Source: Symsagittifera roscoffensis
Taxonomy: Eukaryota; Xenacoelomorpha; Acoela; Convolutidae
NCBI RefSeq assembly: GCF_963678635.1
Contig: NC_087069.1
Coordinates: forward strand, 12,218,530 to 12,282,529
Length of the DNA: 64,000 bases
Reading direction: 5' to 3'
The notes below the pieces were generated by a model. It was given only the letters and a program-made list of their open reading frames with translations. It was not told where the DNA came from and made no database searches. The position numbers and the translations under genes are program-made. Below are positions 28,163 through 38,600 of the stretch, one piece after another (within the stretch, counting starts at the first letter, position 1; every line of letters begins with the position of its first letter).

Positions 28163-28708
28163 CTAAATCTAAAATGTACAAACTTCATGAAATCAAATTT
28201 TTAATTCACCAGTGCCATCCCCTGGCATTAGTTTTCATTCTTTAAATCTGAAACCTACATTTGAAACTATTTTCATTCAAGAATCAATTTGTAAATCCGT
28301 CGGATTAAACCCAAACTTAAAGCTTTCGTTCATAATCTGTTTAACTGCTTCTAATTTTGAATTATATTTTTAAAACCCTTTATCATACTTTAGTGCAAAA
28401 CTCTTATTGGATTTTATTCAGTTAGTTATCATAGTTTCAAATATTTTCCTCAAAAGGGAAGAAAAGGAGCAGTTATTGTTCAGGCAAATTACATTTTTTG
28501 CTGTTTCGACGAATGTTGTGATTTAGTATTCACGTTTAATTAATCGCATCTAAATTACATAACAGGTCTTGATAGTGTTGACTTTGAAACGTTCATTCTC
28601 TCCGACGGACATACCACTTTCTCACCTTTTATGTATTAACTTCGAAATTCTTTCGTTTCTTACTTTTTATCCTTAAAATTGTAAATGAGTAGAATTAGCT
28701 GCAACAAA

Positions 28709-29406
28709 CCCGGGTTGTCCTCCATAGACCAAAAATGCTAATCATACAATTCCATAAACTAAGTCTATGAAAAAATACTAATCATACAAATTTCATACAT
28801 TCTGCTAAAATGATGTCATTGAATTTGCGAACAACTTTTCTCTTGTTTTGGCATAAAGTTCGGTGTATCGTACTAAATAAAAAACAAAAACTTTTTGTCA
28901 AAAAAAATGCTAACCACACAATTTCCATTTATGGAAAACGTATGACTAGCATTTTTTTGATGGCGAAGACAAAAATTTTACTAAGTACTTTTGAAATTGC
29001 CCCCAAAAATTTTTTTGTATTTTTTTTCAACCGCAAATTGATTTTCGTACTCAAACAAACATTTTTTGAAAAAAAAACTTTACATGCAAAATTTAATTTT
29101 TTGTGTGTATAACGTAGTCCTGGATATATTATTATTGGATTTTTTTTCCTTTTCTCTTTATAACTTTCGTCAAAAACGCTTAAAACTCCTCTTTCTTTAG
29201 TATGACATGTTTTTGTATGCCTTGATCAATGTCTGGTAATTTTAAAATTCAAATTTTAGAAATAATCATCTTTGAAAGTTTTTGCCAAAATTTAAAAGTT
29301 CGTTACTTTCGTTAATTTCTGTACTTATGGAGTTGCATGAAAAGTGTATGATTAGCATTTTCCATATATGAAAATTGTATGACTAGCATTTTTGGTCAAC
29401 TCGGGC
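28709..29406. mobile_element. fold-back element, copy 1
   Basis: It starts cccgggttg and ends ggtcaactcggg, and the terminal ~45 bp are inverted repeats (aaaaatgctaatcataca against tgtatgactagcattttt). Internal inverted repeats of the same motif form a palindrome at 28901-28958. Compared with copies 2 and 3 it lacks about 246 bp near its right end. No transposase is encoded; it is MITE- or foldback-like. Confidence 0.7.
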
Positions 29407-29696
29407 AAGTTTTAGACCGAAAAAAGACAAAATTCATCTGTGAGGGTATGATCCACCCATATCCAAAAGTTATACTAAAACTAATTTAGTCAGATGAAAA
29501 AAAGTATAAAATTGTTTCCTTGCCGCACCGCAACCTACTTTAATAAACTCCAGTCAAAACAGAAAACAAATTTTATTTAGTCCAGAGATTTTCAGACCCG
29601 ATATGATAAGCTTATAAGTTGTTCAATTTATAAAACTGTATCGAGCAAAATTTAATCAAGGAAGCCTGCTAATTGCGCGCGCACTGCCTTTGTTTG

Positions 29697-29924
29697 TTAA
29701 CCATTCAAAGAAAAAGTATACGATGTCTGATAAAAAACATCGTAAGCGTTAGTGCTAGTCGCGGTCAACGTTTCCTTGGTTGCACCGCTTGCCAATAAAT
29801 TTTCGCGGAATACGCTGGCAGCGTAGACGTCTCCTTCGTCTGTCAAATCAATTTTGATTTGGCTACATAGACCGTATGCTATGTAAACTAACTTGACCAA
29901 ATTTAAATATTCCATTAACAACAT
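29697..29924 (-). CDS. small ORF of unknown function, copy 1
   Basis: 75 codons from ATG, encoding LVKLVYIAYGLCSQIKIDL and ending YTFSLNG. The identical peptide is encoded at 32418-32645. The composition is protein-like, and the frame stays open upstream through the conserved hairpin motif, so it could be the end of a larger exon. Identity between copies may only reflect recent duplication. No family recognised. Confidence 0.3.
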   Translation of the reverse strand: MLLMEYLNLVKLVYIAYGLCSQIKIDLTDEGDVYAASVFRENLLASGATKETLTATSTNAYDVFYQTSYTFSLNG

Positions 29925-29942
29925 TGAACAAAACTTAAATTG

Positions 29943-29989
29943 AACAAGACTGCTCGTATCAGGGCGAAGCCCTGAATGTTCCGACTGCC
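29943..29989. repeat. 47-nt hairpin motif, instance 1
   Basis: The core cagggcgaagccctg is a perfect 5-bp stem with a GCGAAGC-type loop, framed by aagactgctcgta and ccgactgcc. Instances 2 (32664-32710) and 3 (56008-56055) are described separately. Confidence 0.6.
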
Positions 29990-31182
29990 TTTAAGGGTTT
30001 ATGGAGCAGCAGTAATAACATAAAAAAATTGAATGAAATAAAATAAAATGAAAACTTTTTTTCTAAAATTTGAAATTTTTAATGAAAATCATCGCCCACA
30101 CGCCATATAAAGTACAAAAAAAGAGATTTCGTTCCTTGTAACATATCAATTATGGCAAATAAGCTTCGTTCAACCAATTTGGAACGATTTATATGACGGA
30201 TTAATACTCCGCTTACGCGTTAATAGCGCGAATTATATCGCTCGTTAATTGTCCCAAATTGGTCAAAATTGCAACCCTCATAACTGATCCAAAAATGATC
30301 ACATGTAAAATATCTTTTCAAATTTAAGCTCAGGACAACAATACTTTTTGAATGATATTTAAAAATTCCGTCAAAAATGGCATGTTAAAAAGTCGAAATT
30401 TGTCTGAAGAAAAAAAAACCCACCCCGAGCACAAATATTCCGTTACTTTCGTATCGAAAGTCGGAACAAAAAATATTGCTCTATGGTGGGAAATGGGAAG
30501 AAAATTTGTTTTGTTGAATGAGGCCAAAAAGTTGACCCAAACCATTTTGGACTGATTTTTAGGCCGGAGTCTTAAATGACTTACGCTTTATTTGATCAGA
30601 TTTATCACAAAACAGCCAAATTGACCTGAAATTTGAAGCTAATTCATTGATAGCTATTGTATAGTGTTTACAAACTGCTGGCTATATAATCAAAGTTATC
30701 ATAAAAAAAGCGCATCGATCAAAAGTTTCCCGTTATTTAATCAAGATTCTGGACGAAAAAATTCAACAAAAAACAACAAGTCACTGCTACCGGTCATTGC
30801 TGTTTGATTGACTTTTTTTGCATAACTTTACGGGTAGCTGAAAGTTCAATTTTAACTAATTGGGCTTTCAGTAACTGACAGTTTTTTTTCATTTATATCA
30901 TTTTTAAATGAGGCTTTATAATCAAAAATTTTCTTTTTTTGTTTGTTTTTGCAAGAATAACTGTTTCTGATATGAGATGCCAGAACGGCCAAAGTAGAAA
31001 AAACACGCTTAAGAATTTGATTTCAAGCAAAAATTGCTTACACGTGATTTCTCACCTAACCGCGTCACTTTATAAAAAATTTAAAAGTTTTGGAAGCAAA
31101 CCACTTAGGGTAACCAACGCTATCAGCTAGTTTTTTTTAGCATGGGTTATTTAAGTTAGCAAAATTAGTATGGATTATGTCA

Positions 31183-32126
31183 CCCGGGTTGACTTCCCTA
31201 GACCAAAAATGCTAATCATACAATTCCATAAACTAAGTCTATGAAAAAATACTAATCATACAAATTTCATACATTTTGCTAAAATGGTGTCATTGAATTT
31301 GCGAACAACTTTTTTCTTGTTTTGGCAATAAGTTCGGTGTATCGTACTTAATAAAAAACAAAAACTTTTTGTCAAAAAAAATGCTAACCATACAATTTCC
31401 ATATATGGAAAATGTATGACTAGCATTTTTTTGATGGCGAAGACAAAAATTTTACCAAAAATTTTTGAAATTGCCCCCAAACATTTTTTGTGTTTTTTCA
31501 ACCGCAAATTGATTTTCGTACTCAAACAAACTTTTTTTGAAAAAAAAAGTTTTGCATGCAAAATTTAATTTTTTGTGTGTATAACGTAGTCCTGAATATA
31601 TTATTATTGGATTTTTTTTCCTTTTCTCTTTATAACTTTTGTCAAATGCTTAAAACTCCTCTTTCTTTAGTATGACATGTTTTTGTATGCCTTGATCAAT
31701 GTCTGGTAATTTAAAAATTCAAATTTTAGAAATAACCATCTTTGAAAGTTTTTGCCAAAATTTATAAGTTCGTTACTTTCGTTAGATTATTTGTGTGAGA
31801 CAGAATTAAAACATTTCAGGCTGTTTCCAATGCATTTTTAATGCGCGACGGCCAAACCTTTGGTTACTACGTTTGTGTAACCAAGGATTATGACATTTGA
31901 GTTCGATTACGAACACAACCAAAAAATTTTGAGAATTTAAAATGTAGAAAAATCAAACTTTTTGGTTTATGGAAAAACGCTATTCATACAATTTCCATAT
32001 ATGAAAAAATATTCATCATAGACCTTTCATGCAAATTTCTGTACTAATGGAATTGCATGAAAAGTGTATGACTAGCATTTTTCCATATATGAAAATTGTA
32101 TGACTAGCATTTTTGGTCAACCCGGG
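31183..32126. mobile_element. fold-back element, copy 2 (full length)
   Basis: 944 bp, starting cccgggttgac and ending ggtcaacccggg, so the outer 11-12 bp are perfect inverted repeats, continued by the aaaaatgctagtcataca motif. A near-perfect 55-bp palindrome lies at 31376-31430, centred on atatat. It gives the best view of the complete element. Confidence 0.78.
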
Positions 32127-32417
32127 CAAGTTTTAGACCGAAAAAAGACAAAATTCATCTGTGAGGGTATGATCCACCCATATCCAAAAGTTATACTAAA
32201 ACTAATTTAGTCATATGAAAAAAAGTATAAAATTGTTTCCTTGCCGCACCGCAACCTACTTTAATAAACTCCAGTCAAAACAGAAAACAAATTTTATTTA
32301 GTCCAGAGATTTTCAGACCCGATATGATAAGCTTATAAGTTGTTCAATTTATAAAACTGTATCGAGCAAAATTTAATCAAGGAAGCCTGCTAATTGCGCG
32401 CGCACTGCCTTTGTTTG

Positions 32418-32645
32418 TTAACCATTCAAAGAAAAAGTATACGAGGTCTGATAAAAAACATCGTAAGCGTTAGTGCTAGTCGCGGTCAACGTTTCCTTGG
32501 TTGCACCGCTTGCCAATAAATTTTCGCGGAATACGCTGGCAGCGTAGACGTCTCCTTCGTCTGTCAAATCAATTTTGATTTGGCTACATAGACCGTATGC
32601 TATGTAAACTAACTTGACCAAATTTAAATATTCCATTAACAACAT
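32418..32645 (-). CDS. small ORF of unknown function, copy 2
   Basis: Same 75-codon peptide as at 29697-29924, with no amino-acid change. It could be an exon end or chance coding. Confidence 0.3.
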   Translation of the reverse strand: MLLMEYLNLVKLVYIAYGLCSQIKIDLTDEGDVYAASVFRENLLASGATKETLTATSTNAYDVFYQTSYTFSLNG

Positions 32646-32663
32646 TGAACAAAACTTAAATTG

Positions 32664-32710
32664 AACAAGACTGCTCGTATCAGGGCGAAGCCCTGAATGT
32701 TCCGACTGCC
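32664..32710. repeat. 47-nt hairpin motif, instance 2
   Basis: Identical to instance 1 at 29943-29989, as expected from the tandem duplication. Confidence 0.6.
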
Positions 32711-33902
32711 TTTAAGGGTTTATGGAGCAGCAGTAATAACATAAAAAAATTGAATGAAATAAAATAAAATGAAAACTTTTTTTCTAAAATTTGAAATTTT
32801 TAATGAAAATCATCGCCCACACGCCATATAAAGTACAAAAAAAGAGATTTCGTTCCTTGTAACATATCAATTCTGGCAAATAAGCTTCGTTCAACCAATT
32901 TGGAACGATTTATATGACGGATTAATACTCCGCTTACGCGTTAATAGCGCGAATTATATCGCTCGTTAATTGTCCCAAATTGGTCAAAATTGCAACCCTC
33001 ATAACTTATCCAAAAATGATCACATGTAAAATATCTTTTCAAATTTAAGCTCAGGACAACAATACTTTTTGAATGATATTTAAAAATTCCGTCAAAAATG
33101 GCATGTTAAAAAGTCGAAATTTGTCTGAAGAAAAAAAAACCCACTTCGAGCACAAATATTCCGTTACTTTCGTATCGAAAGTTGGAACAAAAATTATTGC
33201 TCTATGGTGGGAAATGGGAAGAAAATTTGTTTTGTTGAATGAGGCCAAAAAGTTGACCCAAACCATTTTGGACTGATTTTTAGGCCGGAGTCTTAAATGA
33301 CTTACGCTTTATTTGATCAGATTTATCACAAAACAGCCAAATTGACCTGAAATTTGAAGCTAATTCATTTATAGCTATTGTATAGTGTTTACAAACTGCT
33401 GGCTTTATAATCAAAGTTATCATAAAAAAAGCGCATCGATCACAAGTTTCCCGTTATTTAATCAAGATTCTGGACGAAAAAATTCAACAAAAAACTACAA
33501 GTCACTGCTACCGGTCATTGCTGTTTGATTGATTTTTTTTGCATAATTTTACGGGTAACTGATAGTTCAATTTTAACTAACTGGGCTTTCAGTAATTGAC
33601 AGTTTTTTTCAATTATATCATTTTTAAATGAGGCGTTATAATCAAAAATTTTCTTTTTTTATTTGTTTTTGCAAGAATAACTGTTTCTGATATGAGATGC
33701 CAGAACGGCCAAAGTAGAAAAAACACGCTTAAGAATTTGATTTCAAGCAAAAATTGCTTACACGTGATTTCTCACCTAACCGCGTCACTTTATAAAAATT
33801 TTAAAAGTTTTGGAAGCAAACCAATTAGGGTAACCAACGCTATCAGCTAGTTTTTTTTAGCATGGGTTATTTAAGTTAGCAAAATTAGTATGGGTTATGT
33901 CA

Positions 33903-34734
33903 CCCGGGTTGACCTCCATAGACCAAAAATGCTAATCATACAATTCCATAAACTAAGTCTATGAAAAATTACTAATCATTCAAATTTCATACATTTTGCT
34001 TAATGGTGTCATTGAATTTGCGAACAACTTTTCTCTTGTTTTGGCAATAAGTTCGGTGTATCGTACTTAATAAAAAACAAAAACTTTTTTGTCAAAAAAA
34101 AAGCTAACCATACAATTTCCATATATGGAAAATGTATGACTAGCATTTATTTGATGGCGATGACAAAAATTTTGAAATTGCCCCCAAAATTTTTTTTGTG
34201 TTTTTTTCAACCGCAAATTGATTTTCGTACTCAAACAAACATTTTTTGAAAAAAAAATTTTGCATGCAAAATTTAATTTTTTGTGTGTATAACGTAGTCC
34301 TGGATATATTTATATTGGATTTTTTTTCCTTTTCTCTTCATAACTTTCGTCAAAACGCTTAAAACTCCTCTTTCTTTAGTATGACATGTTTTTGTATGCC
34401 TTGATCAATGTCTGGTAATTTAAAAATTCAAATTTTAGAAATAATCATCTTTGAAAGTTTTTGCCAAAATTTAAAAGTTCGTTACTTTCGTTAGATTATT
34501 TGTGTGAGACAGAATTAAAACATTTCAGGCTGTTTCCAATGCATTTTTAACCAAGGCTTATGACATTTGAGTTCGGTTACGAACACAACCAAAGAATTTT
34601 GAGAACTTAAAATGTAGAAAAATCAAAGTTTTTGGTTTATGGAAAAACGCTAGTCATACAATTTCCATATATGAAAAAATATTAATCATAGACCTTTCAT
34701 GCAAATTTCTGTTCTTATGGAATTGCAAGAAAAG
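33903..34734. mobile_element. fold-back element, copy 3 (right end missing)
   Basis: It begins cccgggttgacc like copies 1 and 2 and follows copy 2 closely, with a ~70-bp deletion near 34546. It stops at about ggaattgcaagaaaag before the right terminal inverted repeat. Unique sequence follows. Confidence 0.7.
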
Positions 34735-34809
34735 TTGTTTATGTGGGTGCGTTCAAACTTTACATGTTTAAGACACATACTATGAACACTCTTTAACAGC
34801 TTTTAAGAA

Positions 34810-36018
34810 TCAACTGCAGTTGATTAGACACATGATAAAGTTCTTCAATTGGTTGCAAACAAATTTTGGAAACTTAAAACACATAAGTTGAACATTCTTA
34901 CCGGGGTAGAAAAATTTCCAAGCTGAAGCTGCGATCGCAATTGGTAGCAGAGTTTCCTCGTCATAAACATTCAGTAGATGAGATAATGTGGTATCATTCC
35001 AATCGCGCTCAACTCGTTTCTGAAGCCAATGATAATCCGCATCGCTTCGTATATGGGGGCTCAGCCAATCAAAATCAATAGATAGTTCGCCTCTCATAAA
35101 TTTCCAGTAGTTCAACTGGACGCCGATCAAACGCTGGATATAATCGAGCCATTTTCTGTCTGATTTCAATGATTCGCTGGCTATTATTATGACTTCAAAT
35201 TGCGCTCTCGTGATTGCTAGATTTATGGCAGCAAGAGAAGTAAAATTCTCGACCAAAACCAAAACTGATTGGACCTCAGTGCCAGTGAATGGTAATTCAC
35301 GTGCTTCCACGTTCGTATCATCGATAATAGCGAATGGCTTTTCCTCCCCATTTTGTTTGTCAAAATTTACGTGGTGACCATTTTTTTTGTTGCTTTTACT
35401 ACTCGTGAAGAGAACAACTAAATAATCTTTCCCTGAATGCTGATTCAAAAAACAAGTAGCAGGAGCTGAATCAATTATGTTCTCTTTTTCCAAATTTAAA
35501 TATTCCAAGCTGATTTCCGGTTGAGAGGATTGGTAACATCCAGCAACGACATCTTTGTTATCAGTAAAAACTGGACTAGGGTTAGATTCAATGAAATGGT
35601 GTGAAACTTCAGTAATGTGCTGTGAATTTCTGAACAATACGTGTAATGTTTCCCGTTTAAACTGTGACAGGCGCCTAGCTAAATCACCTTTATTGACTGC
35701 TTGGCCAGCCTCTACTGCTGCAGCCCAGATGATTTTGGAATGTCTCATACACTTTGAAACTGATATGGCTTCTTCCATGGAGTACACTTCGTCTATCACA
35801 ATTGCAATTTGATCTCTCTTGTATTGCCTTGAATTTTTGCTATAACATGCAATACCCTGTGTTGGAGGATCGGGCAAAAACTTAAGATCGATTTTAAAAA
35901 AATTTGATGTTGATAAGATTCCATTAAATGAAGTATGACTTTGTTCCCATAGCAACCACCTGAATAATTTTTGCTCGGCTACTCGCAACCAAAACCATGA
36001 GTACATAATAATAAACAT
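34810..36018 (-). CDS. superfamily 1 helicase-like protein, C-terminal half
   Basis: 402 codons from ATG at 36018. Motif-like stretches in helicase order: IAIVIDEVYSMEE (Walker B, residues 71-83), LHVLFRNSQHITEV (motif IV-like, 125-138), FTGTEVQSVLVLV (motif V-like, 244-256) and INLAITRAQFEVIIIA (motif VI with the TRA arginine, 265-280). No Walker A GxGKT lies in the frame or nearby upstream, so the N-terminal ATPase half is missing, on another exon or lost. Residues 300-402 are an unassigned tail. It may be an exon of a host gene or a captured fragment; no splice structure is proven. Upstream it borders 400 bp with no recognised gene. Confidence 0.5.
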   Translation of the reverse strand: MFIIMYSWFWLRVAEQKLFRWLLWEQSHTSFNGILSTSNFFKIDLKFLPDPPTQGIACYSKNSRQYKRDQIAIVIDEVYSMEEAISVSKCMRHSKIIWAAAVEAGQAVNKGDLARRLSQFKRETLHVLFRNSQHITEVSHHFIESNPSPVFTDNKDVVAGCYQSSQPEISLEYLNLEKENIIDSAPATCFLNQHSGKDYLVVLFTSSKSNKKNGHHVNFDKQNGEEKPFAIIDDTNVEARELPFTGTEVQSVLVLVENFTSLAAINLAITRAQFEVIIIASESLKSDRKWLDYIQRLIGVQLNYWKFMRGELSIDFDWLSPHIRSDADYHWLQKRVERDWNDTTLSHLLNVYDEETLLPIAIAASAWKFFYPGKNVQLMCFKFPKFVCNQLKNFIMCLINCS

Positions 36019-36430
36019 TTTCTTAAATTTTAATTAAATGTTTTCATTTGTAAAAGGACGTTTTTCGACAGGCACATGTCTGATTAACTTTAAAAATAAA
36101 CGAGCGAGTAAAAACACTCAATTTTTTGTGCACTGCAAAAAGAAAACGACAAAACAAAAAAAACTGAAAATTTGAATCAATTTAAACAATTTCACACAAA
36201 TTTAAGTAGAATTGAACCTAAAAAATGGTATGTACGTAGCAAAATGGTATGTAAAGGCAATTTACAGATACAATCACGAACAACTTTAGGGAAATGTCGT
36301 AAACGACCATCCCATTTTACGAGCGAAAAAAAACTGAAAAGATTTCAAATCAATAAATTATCGGTACAAAGAAAAAAACAAGCAAGAATCAAACTTTGCT
36401 GAGCAATTTAAGCCTGTATAATGTAAAGAT
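36019..36430. other. AT-rich stretch without recognised gene
   Basis: A Lys/Arg-rich open frame at 36172-36402 starts from TTG and resembles nothing. I see no other feature. Confidence 0.4.
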
Positions 36431-36814
36431 CAGGGGCGGATCTAAGGGGGGACGCCCTTTTCCTCAAGAATTTGACTCCCTGCCGACCCAAAAGTCCCCC
36501 TCTGGTACTTTTTAAGAAATACATTTTTGGGCGTCCGACCCTATAACTTTCTAAAGGCGCCTTTGGGGAGCGCGCGCCAGAAAACCGCATTTTTTTTTCA
36601 AAATTTTCAAAAAAATAGCGCAAAAACGGTTTTTTACCTGTCTTTTTCAAAAACTTGCTTGCGGCGCAGAAAATTTGGCCAAAACAGAGTCTTTTTTAGT
36701 GCTTTAGGATAGCTCGGAAAATCAATTTGTTCGAACTAAAAAAAGTTTGTCAAAATTTTTGAATATTTTTTGATAATCCGCAACCCCCTCGAGAAAATCC
36801 TTGATCCATCACAT
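36431..36814. mobile_element. possible hAT-type miniature element
   Basis: The left end caggggcggatctaaggggg matches the terminal style of many animal hAT-derived miniature elements. A degenerate inverted counterpart (aaccccctcgagaaaatcc then ttgatccatcac) lies near 36780-36814. No 8-bp target duplication is evident, so the right boundary is uncertain. Confidence 0.35.
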
Positions 36815-36924
36815 CGATAATTAGGTATCAAAAATCAATCATTTTAAATGAAGAAATTTGTTTGGACTTAAACTTAAAACATTTTGAAAAAAGTTGTAAG
36901 TGCATACAAATTTTAATGTAGACG

Positions 36925-36928
36925 ATTC
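36925..36928. repeat. left target-site duplication of R1 (attc)
   Basis: The four bases before the left LTR are attc, and the four after the right LTR (55516-55519) are also attc. Four or five bases are typical for Gypsy-type integrases. Confidence 0.8.
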
Positions 36929-37339
36929 TGGAACCTGATCTAAACTATATTTTATTATTCATAATTTAGATATTAAATCACTATAAAGTATTTAATACTA
37001 ACCAATCACAATCCATCTAACTAACTACCCACTTATTTGTAAGTGCTGAAATTACTTGTAATTTCAGTACCAGAGAGATTTGAATTTAACTTAGAAAATA
37101 GTTGACTCTCCCGAGTTTTTCAGCAGCCGCAACAATACCAGTATACTCTAGATCTATTGAGCCTAGCAGAGACTAGTTAAACACCCTGAGACTAGTAGTA
37201 ATAAGAGTAAGATTAGGATCGGTATTAGACTAAGAAGTTGCACGAATCTATCCGGCCGAAAATAAGATAGCGTGACGAGCAGACGGTGTACCCTATCCGA
37301 AATTACTCTATGAGATAAGTAACCCCCGTACATAACTCA
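36929..37339 (+). repeat. R1 5' LTR
   Basis: 411 bp, beginning tggaacctgat and ending gtacataactca. Near-identical to 55106-55515 and homologous, inverted, to 56406-56815. Confidence 0.92.
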
Positions 37340-37341
37340 TC

Positions 37342-37358
37342 TGGTGCGACCATAAGTC
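37342..37358 (+). promoter_or_regulatory. R1 candidate primer-binding site
   Basis: Two bases after the LTR the sequence reads tggtgcgaccataagtc. The TGG start and close position fit a tRNA-primed site; the tRNA was not identified. Confidence 0.55.
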
Positions 37359-38600
37359 TCGAACAAGACCTTAAAAAACAAATTAGCTTAGAACTAACAA
37401 AAAATTAGTGTGAAAATAGACAGAAACATTTTCAAAATGTTATACGATAATAATTTAATTGAATGGTCTCTCCGACTCAATAGATCAAAACCACTCTTCC
37501 GAACAATACTAGAACAACGACGTATTAGAAACAGACCTCGGACAAGAGACGACATACGACTACGGAGAAACTTACCAAATAGTTTCATGATCGTACGGCA
37601 AAAGCCAGAACAATCTTTTATATTTAGAATTATACCGGCAATGAAATTAGATTTTCATTCGCAAACATAGAGTTCTTGAAGAAAAATCTTCAATGCATTT
37701 ACCAGGCACTTAAAAAATTATTAATGTTCAATAACGATTGATAAAAACATCACTAATCGTTTCTTCAACTGCAGTACTATATAAAACATATTTTAAAAAT
37801 AATTTATTCAAATAAAAATAAAAATTAGTAGCATGACAAAAAATTTTTAGTAAACATCATTTATCTTGTTGTTCTAGCTTCATCACCTAAACATAACAAC
37901 CATCATAACTAAACTAACGTCATCAAAACTAAAAGTCACAAATTGTTATTTCAAAACCTTAAATTTTATATTTCTTAAACCTAAAACTTTTTAATCTTAA
38001 ACCAGATCATCAAGGCTTATCCTTGGATCTAATTCAATTTTCTCTCTTTAACTTTAATTCTGATCATCAAGGCTTATCCTTGGATCAAACAGAACAATTT
38101 TGTTCTCCCCCACCCACTTATTAAGTGTCTAACGACCTCAAACGTCGATTCACTCCCCAACCTTTTCAAAAGACCCAGGACTAATAGAAATTTTTCAAAT
38201 ATTAACCATTTAAATTAAGATAAACAGTGAAGAACTTCGGTTATTCATCCTTCACTTGACCCCTCCTCTTATACGACCCAGGATAGATCTTAAACTTAGT
38301 AAGTTTAAAATAGTATCTAACGAACTACTCGCGTTCTAATTATACCTGAACCTTGTGGATCGATTTACTATTCTCCAACCCTTGAACACAATCACTACCC
38401 CTAAGTAAGATTAACTAAGTTAACACCTTAGCTTATATTAGCCACGAGAAAGTAAAAATCATTCTTCGGAATCGATATACTTTTCTCTCCAACCCTGAAT
38501 AAAAAGACCCAGGCTAAGCTAACCAAAAAATCGTAAGGACTAACAGTCTAGGAAATAAAAACCACTTACAAACAACCTTGCATCCATCATCCTAAACCTT
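37359..38600 (+). other. R1 leader
   Basis: Non-coding apart from a small Arg-rich open frame (37410-37670, GTG start, 86 codons) that I cannot assign. It contains a duplicated 25-bp hairpin motif (38005-38029 and 38062-38086) and several short near-repeats of acccaggataaga type. Confidence 0.5.
38005..38086 (+). repeat. duplicated hairpin motif in R1 leader
   Basis: gatcatcaaggcttatcctt followed by ggatc occurs twice, 57 bp apart. Each copy can fold atcaagg against ccttgat-like sequence. The repeated hairpin just before gag is in the usual place for a packaging signal; this role is inference. Confidence 0.6.

Larger units (their letters stand above)
29407..31182. repeat. 1,776-bp tandem segment, copy 1
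   Basis: It is nearly identical to 32127-33902, with the same length and only scattered substitutions. It includes a stem-loop with accaatttgga (30173-30183) facing tcccaaattggt (30252-30263), and the 47-nt hairpin motif at 29943-29989. Short ORFs are present but none is recognised. Confidence 0.9.
32127..33902. repeat. 1,776-bp tandem segment, copy 2
   Basis: Near-identical partner of 29407-31182. Together with the fold-back element it makes a 2,720-bp unit repeated in tandem. Confidence 0.9.

Noticed and set aside
30330-30555. Overlapping small ORFs on both strands, repeated at 33051-33276
   Set aside because: They duplicate only because the 1,776-bp segment is duplicated; no motif or bias favours coding.
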